The notes under the pieces are model-generated. The model searched no databases. It was not told the origin of the DNA and was given only the letters and a program-made list of their open reading frames with translations. Below are positions 13,589-21,192 of a stretch of 23,202 nucleotides of DNA, piece after piece; position 1 is the stretch's first letter, and each line of letters opens with the position of its first letter. The stretch is from Actinomycetota bacterium (GTDB taxonomy: Bacteria > Actinomycetota > Humimicrobiia > Humimicrobiales > Humimicrobiaceae). The DNA is taken from NCBI GenBank assembly GCA_003563375.1, contig PWSB01000042.1, positions 1-23,202 of the forward strand, in the 5' to 3' direction. The position numbers and the translations under genes were made by a program.

Positions 13589-15037
13589 ATGCAAAAAGGA
13601 TTTAAAAGAAATTTTGATCCCATAGAGATATTGAATTCCAGCCAGGTAGAACAGATACATTCCGGGACCCTGCATGTGCTGGAGGATGTGGGTTTTAAGT
13701 TTGATTCCCAAAAGGCCTTAAAGGTTTTAGAGAAGCGCGGCTGCAAGGTCGACCATGATACCAGGATAGCGAAGATACCCCCGTATATAGTTGAAGAATG
13801 TATAGCATCCACCCCTTCAAGCTTTATGGTTCAGGCCAGAGACAAAGATAAAAGCGTTAGATTCGGGGCAAACACCCTGTATTTTATGAACTCTGCAGGG
13901 GCAAGATATTCTGATGTTAAGACAGGTAAGGTCACCATGCCTACCATACAGCAAAATAACGAAGCGGTCATTGTCTCCGATGCCCTGGATTCTGTAAATG
14001 TTTTTCCCTCATATACCCCTTATTTTGAATTGGAGGGTGTCCCTCCCGTGATGTCCTGCCCGGTAAGCTGCGCGCAGAGGATGAGATACTCTACAAAGCC
14101 TTCCAGGGGGGCCCAGCCTACAGACACCTTTATCTGGGAGACCAAACTTGCCCAGGCAGCAGGCGCCCAGCTTCTGGGCTGCGTCGAGGGGGCTGCGCCG
14201 CTCTCGCTTTCAGAGGATGCCTGCAATGCAGCCTTCTATTATCTTGATGCAGGATTTCCTATCTACATAGCTTCGGGTTCTATAATGGGGGGGTCCCACC
14301 CTATTACCGTAGCAGGAGCAAGTGTAAGCCATAATGCTGAGCTGCTGGCTATTGTTGTCCTCCTGCAGTCCGTAAGTCCCGGTTGCGGCATAATAGCAAA
14401 TAATTTTGTCACAGCTATGAACATGGCAACAGGAGACCTTAATTTTGGTACGGCTGCTGTAGCTTTACATCAGATGGCCTATAACCAGGTCTGGCACTCA
14501 CTTTATAAGATCCCTGTAAATAATACAGGTTCTGCTTTTTCAAATTCCAAAAAGATAGACTACCAGGTCGCAGCTGAAAAACTGCCTCTTGCCCTTTGTT
14601 CGGCATTGTCAGGAGCAAATATGATAGTGCTTCACGGAGGGGTAACAGGAGAGCTTGCCTACAACCCTGTACTTGCTGTCATCGATGATGACGTGGCAAA
14701 CAGTATAGGAAGGATAGTAGAAGGGTTTGAGGTAAGTGAGGGCACCATCGGCTTGGATGTAATAGCCAAGGTGGGTTCTTCGGGCACATTCCTGAGCGCA
14801 CCTGAGACCAGAAGACTCTGGAAAGATGAAGATTTTATGCCCAAGATCTACGATAAGACGTCCTACCAGGAGTGGTGGGAAGGGGATAAAAAGACTGTGA
14901 TAGAAAAAGCTGAAGACAGGATGCAAGAGATACTTGCTTCCCATAAGCCCGAACCGCTTACCGGCGACCAGGAAAATGAGGTGCAAAAGATATTGGATGA
15001 GGCAACTGGCTATTATAAGGAAAAAGGCCTTATATAG
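13589..15037 (+). CDS. MttB-superfamily methyltransferase without pyrrolysine
   Basis: A 482-residue member of the trimethylamine methyltransferase superfamily. Members transfer a methyl group from a substrate to Co(I) of the partner corrinoid protein. Family marks include GGSHPITVAGASVSHNAE, the SGANMIVLHGGVTGE strand where archaeal MttB carries pyrrolysine nearby, and the C-terminal SSGTFLSAPETRRLWKDEDF and YQEWWEGDKKT. The frame is uninterrupted, with no in-frame amber codon, so it belongs to the non-pyrrolysine group. Characterised members of that group act on quaternary amines such as glycine betaine (MtgB), proline betaine (MtpB) or carnitine (MtcB). Here it is co-transcribed with a sugar transporter and a sugar kinase, which is an unusual setting. 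AGGAGG lies six bases before the ATG. The substrate is unknown. Confidence 0.92.
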   Translation: MQKGFKRNFDPIEILNSSQVEQIHSGTLHVLEDVGFKFDSQKALKVLEKRGCKVDHDTRIAKIPPYIVEECIASTPSSFMVQARDKDKSVRFGANTLYFMNSAGARYSDVKTGKVTMPTIQQNNEAVIVSDALDSVNVFPSYTPYFELEGVPPVMSCPVSCAQRMRYSTKPSRGAQPTDTFIWETKLAQAAGAQLLGCVEGAAPLSLSEDACNAAFYYLDAGFPIYIASGSIMGGSHPITVAGASVSHNAELLAIVVLLQSVSPGCGIIANNFVTAMNMATGDLNFGTAAVALHQMAYNQVWHSLYKIPVNNTGSAFSNSKKIDYQVAAEKLPLALCSALSGANMIVLHGGVTGELAYNPVLAVIDDDVANSIGRIVEGFEVSEGTIGLDVIAKVGSSGTFLSAPETRRLWKDEDFMPKIYDKTSYQEWWEGDKKTVIEKAEDRMQEILASHKPEPLTGDQENEVQKILDEATGYYKEKGLI

Positions 15038-15170
15038 GATTTATACATTTGGGATACATTTGAAAACAATAAAATAATAGGGGGTGAATATGTGATATCA
15101 AGGTCCGGAAATCATTTTTTGGACTTTTTGTAAATTTCTTATCTTGTTTGTAAAATTATAAGGAGGAAAA
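15038..15170 (+). other. 133-base intergenic leader with a start-stop codon pair and a weak hairpin
   Basis: A good ribosome-binding site (AGGGGGTG, 15079-15086) is followed by ATG-TGA (15090-15095), a start codon directly followed by a stop. Further on, AGGTCC (15101-15106) can pair, with one G-T wobble, with GGACTT (15121-15126), followed by TTTG. This may be a weak attenuator between the methyltransferase genes and the transporter genes. Nothing longer than a few codons is encoded. Confidence 0.3.
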
Positions 15171-16265
15171 ATGAAAACTGTGAAAATGTTATTGATCTTT
15201 GTTCTGGCATTGGTTTTTGCGCTTAGCATAGCTTTTATAGGCTGCAGGGCTCAACCGGAAGTCGAAGCCCCGGCTGAAGAAGTAGCAGCAGAGTCGGATG
15301 CTTATGATTATTATGAGATGCTAAACGAGCATGCGATGACTACAGATGAACCATATCCGGACAGCCCGGCAGAAGGCCATACCATAGCCTTTACCGATAT
15401 AATGGGCGGCATACCTTTCACTGCAAATGTATGGGACAGCGTACAGAGAGAATGGGAAAGGGCAGGAGGAGCCTCAGGAGACCTCTATTATGCTGACAAC
15501 CAGTATGATGCTACCATGGGTCTTCAGAATGCTGATATCCTTCTGGCCAGGGAGCCAGAGGTTTTGATATGGTTCCAGTTTGATTCAAGGGTAAATGCTA
15601 TTGTTGCCCAGAAATTCGGTGATGCCGGCATACCTATAATAGCGGTAGACGTACCGGTGCCTGGAGCGCCTTTTATGGGTGTTAACAATTTCCAGGCAGC
15701 CTATATGGCTGGCGAGAAAGCTATAGAGCTTGTAGAGGACCAGGGCGGCATAGAGACAATCGACAATATAGTGCTTATGCAGATGCCGGCCGGCGGTGAG
15801 GTCACCATGCTCCGTTCGGAAGGATTCTACCAGGCATTCGTGGATGTATACGGCGCAGATGCAATCGATCCGATAACCATAAGGGCTGACGGCGGCGCAG
15901 GTGAAGCAGAAGAGGCCAATGCTGCCATGGCAGATGTTCTTGCATCAGTTCCAGATGCAGAAAACTTTGTCCTTACTTCCATAAATGAGCAGACCATGGA
16001 TGGATGTATCTCAGCTATACAGACCGCGGGCAGATGGGATCCCGATAACTGGATCATCATCACCCAGGGTGTGGACGATGTAGGACAGGCCCAGATCAGA
16101 GAAGGGCTTACCGATGCAGGTATTGCTTACTTCCCTGAAAGGTATGGAGAATACCTGGTCCCCGCAGCATTATCTTTCTTGCAGGGGCACGCGGTTCCCC
16201 CGTTCATGTATGTGGACAACGAAGTAATCACTGCCGAAAATATAGATGAATGGTATCCGCAATAA
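15171..16265 (+). CDS. Sugar ABC transporter substrate-binding lipoprotein (CUT2 type)
   Basis: A 364-residue extracytoplasmic binding protein. A basic, hydrophobic signal sequence (residues 2-24) ends at Cys25 in FIGCR, a lipobox-like site. A flexible Ala/Glu-rich linker follows (PEVEAPAEEVAAES), as in membrane-tethered lipoproteins. The mature part is of the ribose/xylose/galactose-binding (periplasmic-binding-protein type 1) class: HTIAFTDIMGGIPFTANVWD, then ADILLAREPEVLIWFQFDSR and GIPIIAVDVPVPGAPFMGVN. Aromatic residues near these loops probably stack on the sugar. It has the strongest ribosome-binding site of the operon (AAGGAGG), and a stable hairpin follows its stop codon, so it is likely made in excess of the other subunits. 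The ligand is probably a monosaccharide or polyol; whether it is methylated cannot be seen. Confidence 0.92.
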   Translation: MKTVKMLLIFVLALVFALSIAFIGCRAQPEVEAPAEEVAAESDAYDYYEMLNEHAMTTDEPYPDSPAEGHTIAFTDIMGGIPFTANVWDSVQREWERAGGASGDLYYADNQYDATMGLQNADILLAREPEVLIWFQFDSRVNAIVAQKFGDAGIPIIAVDVPVPGAPFMGVNNFQAAYMAGEKAIELVEDQGGIETIDNIVLMQMPAGGEVTMLRSEGFYQAFVDVYGADAIDPITIRADGGAGEAEEANAAMADVLASVPDAENFVLTSINEQTMDGCISAIQTAGRWDPDNWIIITQGVDDVGQAQIREGLTDAGIAYFPERYGEYLVPAALSFLQGHAVPPFMYVDNEVITAENIDEWYPQ

Positions 16266-16297
16266 TAGGATGTCGTTGAAATAGCATAAGATCTAAT

Positions 16298-16331
16298 CCG
16301 GGGAGGCCGGACTGATCCCGGCTCTCCCCGG
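16298..16331 (+). other. Stable GC-rich intergenic hairpin between binding protein and ATPase genes
   Basis: CCGGGGAG-GCCGG (16298-16310) pairs with CCGGC-T-CTCCCCGG (16318-16331): thirteen base pairs, a single bulged T and a seven-base loop. No T-tract follows, so it is not an ordinary terminator. Hairpins at this place in binding-protein operons are known to protect the upstream message or slow read-through, which raises the ratio of binding protein to membrane subunits. Confidence 0.65.
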
Positions 16332-16355
16332 CAAAGGGTTTAAGGTGGGTGAAAA

Positions 16356-17849
16356 GTGGCTGATAATAATATTATTTTAAAGATGGAAAAAATAAATAAA
16401 ACCTTTCCCGGTGTAGTTGCTTTAGACGATGTTTCCATTGACCTTAGAAAAGGGGAGGTCTTGGGAATACTTGGCGAAAACGGTGCTGGTAAATCTACAC
16501 TTATTAAGATCCTTGCGGGCACCTACCAGAAAAATTCAGGCAAGATTGAAATAGACGGCAAGGTTGTAGAATTTAAAAACCCTGCCGAGGCAATGTCTGA
16601 AGGCATAAGGGTTATCTATCAAGAGCTTAACACGCTTGAAAACTTAACCGTTGCAGAAAATATTTTCCTGGGAGAGCAGGAATTAAAAAAATCTTTCCCT
16701 ATAATAAACTGGAGAAAAATGATTAAAGAATCCAGAAGGATCTTAGGCCAGCTAAAGATGGATATAAATCCTAACACGGTCATGGAGGATCTGGCGGTCT
16801 CTGAAAAACAAGTGGTCGAGATCGCAAAGGCAATATCCAAGAGGGCCAAGATCCTGGTAATGGATGAGCCCACCGCAGCTTTAAGCGAAGAGGATAAGGA
16901 TTCCCTGTTTGAGATAATCAAGACACTTAAGGATAGCGGGGTTTCCATTATATATATTTCTCACAGGCTAAAAGAGATGTTTGAGATCACTGACAGGATA
17001 ACGGTGCTAAGGGACGGTAGAAAGATAGATACTGTAGAAACCAAAAAGTCCAATGACAACCAGCTGGTAACCATGATGGTGGGCAGGGATATAAGCGAGA
17101 TGTACCCTAAAAGGAAGGTACCCATCGGTGAAGTGCTCATGAAAGTCAAAAATCTGAAGGCTGAAGGCATAAAGGATGTAAGTTTTGAGCTTAGAAGAGG
17201 AGAGATCCTGGGTATTTTCGGTCTGCTTGGCTCAGGGAAAACACACCTGGTAAAGGCCCTTTTCGGGGCCAACCCCATAACCGGAGGAGAGGTATACCTA
17301 AATGATGAGAAGGTCAGTATCAAAAAACCCTGGCAGGCAAGGGATAATAGTATAGGCCTTGTCCCCGTGGACCGGAAAATGGAGGGCCTTGCACTTATGC
17401 TGGGGGTAAAGGAGAATATCACCCTGGCCAATATAAAAGATCTGGGCAAAGGTTTTCTGATTAAAAAATCATTGGAAGCAGAAAAAGCAAAAAAATGGAT
17501 AAGCAGCCTGGGTATATCTACCCCCTCTATAAATCAGGAGGTAAACAGCCTTTCTGGAGGAAACCAGCAGAAAGTGGTACTCGCAAGATGGTTGGAGACC
17601 GGCTCAAAAGTCATAATACTTAATGAACCCACCAGGGGAATCGATGTTGGGTCAAAAGTAGAGATCTATAAACTGATGCAGGACCTATGCGAAAAAGGGG
17701 CAGCTGTGATAATGATCTCTTCTGAATTACCTGAGATACTTTCTATTTCAGACCGCATACTGGTGATAAGTGCCGGAAAGATAAATTGTGAGTTCGGCAC
17801 CGATGAAGCAACTGAAGAAAAATTGATGCAGACTGCATGCATCAGATAA
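16356..17849 (+). CDS. Sugar ABC transporter ATPase with two nucleotide-binding domains (RbsA/MglA class)
   Basis: A 497-residue double ATPase that powers sugar import through the two permeases encoded next. The first domain has Walker A GENGAGKST (40-48), a degenerate signature (LAVSEKQ) and Walker B ILVMDEPTAAL. The second has GLLGSGKTH (about 289-297), the signature LSGGNQQKVVLARWL and VIILNEPTRGIDVG, where the Walker B Asp is Asn, as is usual for this class. This asymmetry is normal for RbsA-type proteins. The start is GTG at 16356, with an AGGTGGGTG stretch a few bases upstream. One ATPase with two fused domains is the mark of CUT2 importers, which carry monosaccharides and related polyols. 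Confidence 0.95.
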   Translation: MADNNIILKMEKINKTFPGVVALDDVSIDLRKGEVLGILGENGAGKSTLIKILAGTYQKNSGKIEIDGKVVEFKNPAEAMSEGIRVIYQELNTLENLTVAENIFLGEQELKKSFPIINWRKMIKESRRILGQLKMDINPNTVMEDLAVSEKQVVEIAKAISKRAKILVMDEPTAALSEEDKDSLFEIIKTLKDSGVSIIYISHRLKEMFEITDRITVLRDGRKIDTVETKKSNDNQLVTMMVGRDISEMYPKRKVPIGEVLMKVKNLKAEGIKDVSFELRRGEILGIFGLLGSGKTHLVKALFGANPITGGEVYLNDEKVSIKKPWQARDNSIGLVPVDRKMEGLALMLGVKENITLANIKDLGKGFLIKKSLEAEKAKKWISSLGISTPSINQEVNSLSGGNQQKVVLARWLETGSKVIILNEPTRGIDVGSKVEIYKLMQDLCEKGAAVIMISSELPEILSISDRILVISAGKINCEFGTDEATEEKLMQTACIR

Positions 17850-17874
17850 TAGAGTGTAAGGATTAGGAGGATAT

Positions 17875-18849
17875 ATGGCAGATGATCGGGAAGGAACAGC
17901 GGTAAAAAAACAAAAGAAGTTTTTTATAAGCAATACCATAACCCTGGTTATGGTATTGATAGCCATGTTCATATTTTTCTCCCTGGCCAGCAGGCATTTC
18001 CTTTCCACATATAATATACTTTCCATGGTTTCCAATCTTTCTTTTATGGGCATTGTGGCAGCTGTGCTGACCATGGTAATGATATCCGGGGAAATAGATT
18101 TTTCCATTGGTGGAAACATAGGGCTTACCAGTGTAGTAGCCGCAATCCTAATCGAAGGCGGAGTGCCGGGTATCCTGGTGGTGGCTATCTGCCTTGTCAT
18201 GGGTTGTGCCATAGGGGTTTTCAATGGTTTCCTGGTTACTGTGGTAGGGGTCAATTCCATAATCGCTACCGTGGGGACCATGTCTGTCTGGAGAGGGTTG
18301 GCTTATACTTTTTCAGACGGCCGATCTGTTTTGGCTATTGACCCTGTGATAGATTTTCTGGGCAGGGGCAGCGTTTTTAATATACCCTTTCCCATCATCT
18401 TATTTGTAATAGTATTCGCTATCTCCTATGTGGTGATGAATCTTTCAAAATGGGGGAGAAAGATTTATTCCATAGGGGTAAACCCCATGGCTTCCTTTCT
18501 TTCCGGCATAAATGTAAAGCAGGTGAAATTTTTAGCCTTTGTTTTCTGCGGGCTGGCAGCTGCACTGGGCGGGCTTATACTTACCTCCTTAAGTATGGTT
18601 GGCATGCCGCAGCACGGACAGGGGCTGGAGCTTACCATTATAAGCGCTATACTTTTGGGAGGTACCGCACTCGGCGGAGGAAAGGGACAGATTTTGGGGA
18701 CCCTTACCGGGATACTCATCTTAAGCGTCCTCTATAACGGTCTTACCATGCTTGATGTATATTATTACCATGTACAGATCGCCCAGGGAGCAGTATTGAT
18801 TGCTGTGGTAGCCACCTATGAGGTAAGGCAGAAGAGGCTTCAGCAATGA
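17875..18849 (+). CDS. Sugar ABC transporter permease 1 (RbsC family)
   Basis: A 324-residue membrane protein with a short charged cytoplasmic N-terminus and about eight to ten hydrophobic segments. It belongs to the RbsC/BPD_transp_2 family: SGEIDFSIGGNIGLTSVVAA after the second or third segment is the characteristic conserved stretch, as are VGVNSIIATVGTMSVWRGLA and LLGGTALGGGKGQILGTLTG. The cytoplasmic loop KWGRKIYSIGVNPMASFLSG, between the central segments, is the part that couples to the ATPase. AGGAGG lies before the ATG, 25 bases after the ATPase gene. It is expected to pair with the second permease to form a heterodimeric pore. Confidence 0.94.
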   Translation: MADDREGTAVKKQKKFFISNTITLVMVLIAMFIFFSLASRHFLSTYNILSMVSNLSFMGIVAAVLTMVMISGEIDFSIGGNIGLTSVVAAILIEGGVPGILVVAICLVMGCAIGVFNGFLVTVVGVNSIIATVGTMSVWRGLAYTFSDGRSVLAIDPVIDFLGRGSVFNIPFPIILFVIVFAISYVVMNLSKWGRKIYSIGVNPMASFLSGINVKQVKFLAFVFCGLAAALGGLILTSLSMVGMPQHGQGLELTIISAILLGGTALGGGKGQILGTLTGILILSVLYNGLTMLDVYYYHVQIAQGAVLIAVVATYEVRQKRLQQ

Positions 18850-18879
18850 CATGGCAAATGATTATTTTTCGGAGGTTTA

Positions 18880-19881
18880 ATGGCTAATACAAAAATTAAT
18901 GCCACAGGCTGGTACCAGAAAGTCTTGCGTATCTTCACACGGAGCAAAACGCCTATAGCTTCCCTTATACTGTTATATGTGTTGATGATAGTCATATTCG
19001 CTTCATTTTCCCCCCATTACCTCACCGTTGGCAATTTCAGGAGTATTTTTAACAACCTTGCCCGGTTTGGGATACTTTCTGCTGGGATCACCATCGTGAT
19101 GATAGGGGGAGGTTTTGATCTTTCCATAGGGTCCGCTATGGGCCTTATAGGCACAATATGTGCAGTCATAATGCTTCAGTTTCCATTTGTACCTGTCGGC
19201 GTGGTCATGGTCATAGCTGCTTTGGTGGGGTGTTTTCTCGGCCTTATAAATGGAGTCATTATAACCAAGATAGGCATAAACCCGATCATCACCACCTTGG
19301 GTACCCTTGCCATATTCAGGGGGGTCGCATTCTTCTGGGCCCACCTCAATGTCCGGATTTACAGCAGGGTCTGGGACGCAGTGGGCAGGACATTTATTGC
19401 GGGCACCATACCTCTTACCACGGTTTATATAGTGGTGATATTTGTGATATTGGCCCTGGTGCTTAAGTTTACCCGCTTTGGGAGAAACCTTTATACCATA
19501 GGGGGAAATGAGTATCTTGCAAAGCTTGCAGGAATAAAGGTTGACAGGACAAAGATAGCAAGTTATGTGATAAGCGGACTCTTTGCAGGCCTTGCGGCTA
19601 TTGTCCTGACCTCTCAACTTGGTTCAGGCAGGCCTGAGTACGGCTCCGGAGCAGAACTTGAGGTTCTTACCATAGTGGTCCTGGGAGGGGTCACAGTCGG
19701 TGGGGGCAAAGGAAATTTTTTAGGCACTTTTATTGCTTTGGTAATAATAGGCTCCATCTCCAATGGCCTTGTACTGCTTGATGTGCCTATATTCTTGAGG
19801 ATGGTAGTAAAGGGAGGGCTTCTGGTGCTGGCGGTATCCATAGATGCATTGAGAAACAGAAAAAGGCTCCAGCTGTATTAA
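18880..19881 (+). CDS. Sugar ABC transporter permease 2 (RbsC family)
   Basis: A 333-residue paralogue of the preceding permease, also with about eight to ten membrane segments. Family stretches are GGGFDLSIGSAMGLIGTICA, TKIGINPIITTLGTLAIFRG and LGGVTVGGGKGNFLGTFIAL. The coupling loop is TRFGRNLYTIGGNEYLAKLAG. CGGAGG precedes the ATG. Two different permeases with one double ATPase match CUT2 systems that have heterodimeric membrane parts. The protein shows no features that point to one particular sugar. It lies in the same transcript as the transporter genes before it and the URO-D-family gene after it. Confidence 0.94.
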   Translation: MANTKINATGWYQKVLRIFTRSKTPIASLILLYVLMIVIFASFSPHYLTVGNFRSIFNNLARFGILSAGITIVMIGGGFDLSIGSAMGLIGTICAVIMLQFPFVPVGVVMVIAALVGCFLGLINGVIITKIGINPIITTLGTLAIFRGVAFFWAHLNVRIYSRVWDAVGRTFIAGTIPLTTVYIVVIFVILALVLKFTRFGRNLYTIGGNEYLAKLAGIKVDRTKIASYVISGLFAGLAAIVLTSQLGSGRPEYGSGAELEVLTIVVLGGVTVGGGKGNFLGTFIALVIIGSISNGLVLLDVPIFLRMVVKGGLLVLAVSIDALRNRKRLQLY

Positions 19882-19902
19882 ACTTGGTTTTTGGAGGTGC
19901 TT

Positions 19903-21168
19903 ATGGACAGCAGGGAACGTTTTTTAGAAGTAATGAGGTTTGGCAGGGATGTGAGATCCTTAAAATGGGAGTTTGGATACTGGGGCAAGACACTTAAAAA
20001 CTGGTACAGCCAGGGGCTCGAGGAAAAAGATTATCCAGCCATACCTACGGAGATCTCAACGTTCCAGGCGTCCCTTTATACTGCGGCCTGGACAGGCCAA
20101 TGGCAGAAAAAAGGATCGAAGAGGGGCGGAAAAATCGAATTGCCCAATGGCATAGGGGTATGGGGCGGCGGCACATATTGGCCGAATCAGGGGTTTCCCC
20201 TGGAACGGGACGCAGGAAGGTATTTTGGATTTGACAAATCTACTGTACTGGCCAAAGTCGAACAGCTTCTATGTCCCAAATTTGAAATAAAGGTCTTGGA
20301 GGAGGATGAAAATAAATTAAGGTATATAGACCTTGACGGTGTTGAAAGGATCTACTTAAAACAGGAAGCTACTATACCTACTTCGATGAAATGGCCTATC
20401 GGTGATTGGGAAAGCTGGGAGAAAATAAAAAGGGAGCGGGTCCATACAGATAATCTCTCGGAAAGATTTCCGCCTGACTGGAAGGATATGGTAAAGATTT
20501 ACAAGGAAAGGGATTATCCACTTTGCCTGGGGGGCTACCCCTTAGGGGTATTTGGGACCCTTGTGCACCTTATAGGTTACGAGAAGCTTTTCTTCTACTA
20601 TTACGATCAGGGCAAACTCATAAAGGATATCTTAAATACTTTCACGGATGTATGGATTGCTTTATGGGAAGAGGTTTTAAGCCAGATTGACATCGATTGT
20701 GTCCATATCTGGGAAGATGTCTCCACTGGTACTGCATCAATGGTGTCTCCTGCAACCTTTAAGGAGTTTATGACCCCGTATTACAAAAAGCTGACCGGTT
20801 TTTTAAAAAGCAAGGGGGTGGATATAATTTTGCTGGACACGGATGGAGACTGTAATGAACTTATCCCCCTGTTTATGGAAGCAGGCATCACTGGGCTCTA
20901 TCCTATGGAGGCCAGTGCCGGGATGGATGTCCTTGCAGCCCGGAAAAAATATCCAGGACTTCAGATGATGGGAGGCATACCCAAGTCAAAGATCCCCCTG
21001 GGCAAAAAAGAGATAGACCGCTTCCTTGAGCCTGTAGAGGAGCTGTTAAAACACGGAGGATATATACCATATGGTGATCACCTTATACCCCCGGAGGTCC
21101 CCTGGGAGGATTTCTGCTATTACAGGGAAAAATTGAACAGATTGATAGACCAGAACGGAAAAGTATAA
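19903..21168 (+). CDS. URO-D-family protein, possible methyltransferase, without the HxC zinc motif
   Basis: A 421-residue protein of the uroporphyrinogen-decarboxylase superfamily. Many members near corrinoid proteins are methyltransferases, not haem enzymes. ATG at 19903 is preferred: GGAGG stands five bases upstream, whereas the earlier TTG overlaps that site. In zinc methyltransferases such as MtaA and MtbA, a His-x-Cys in the LHICG strand binds zinc with a later Cys. The equivalent strand here reads LLDTDGDC (Asp312, Asp314), and the late segment is YGDHLIPPEVPWEDF, with His but no Cys. The classical thiol-activating zinc site is thus missing. It may transfer the methyl group to an acceptor other than coenzyme M, act directly on the sugar, or do something else. 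It sits between the transporter and a sugar kinase in the methyltransferase operon. Function is uncertain. Confidence 0.75.
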   Translation: MDSRERFLEVMRFGRDVRSLKWEFGYWGKTLKNWYSQGLEEKDYPAIPTEISTFQASLYTAAWTGQWQKKGSKRGGKIELPNGIGVWGGGTYWPNQGFPLERDAGRYFGFDKSTVLAKVEQLLCPKFEIKVLEEDENKLRYIDLDGVERIYLKQEATIPTSMKWPIGDWESWEKIKRERVHTDNLSERFPPDWKDMVKIYKERDYPLCLGGYPLGVFGTLVHLIGYEKLFFYYYDQGKLIKDILNTFTDVWIALWEEVLSQIDIDCVHIWEDVSTGTASMVSPATFKEFMTPYYKKLTGFLKSKGVDIILLDTDGDCNELIPLFMEAGITGLYPMEASAGMDVLAARKKYPGLQMMGGIPKSKIPLGKKEIDRFLEPVEELLKHGGYIPYGDHLIPPEVPWEDFCYYREKLNRLIDQNGKV

Positions 21169-21192
21169 TTTTTTTATCTTAAAGGAGCAAGG

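Noticed and set aside
13589..15037. Pyrrolysine (amber) codon in the MttB-type gene
   Set aside because: The frame runs to its stop without an internal TAG, so this is a non-pyrrolysine member.
15128..15156. Possible promoter TTGTAA-N17-TAAAAT before the binding-protein gene
   Set aside because: Transcription would begin near 15163, inside the AAGGAGG ribosome-binding site, leaving almost no leader. The boxes are probably chance matches in AT-rich sequence.
19003..19617. Minus-strand open frame of 204 codons
   Set aside because: Antisense to the second permease; the translation is rich in His, Tyr, Lys and Cys with no recognisable domain.
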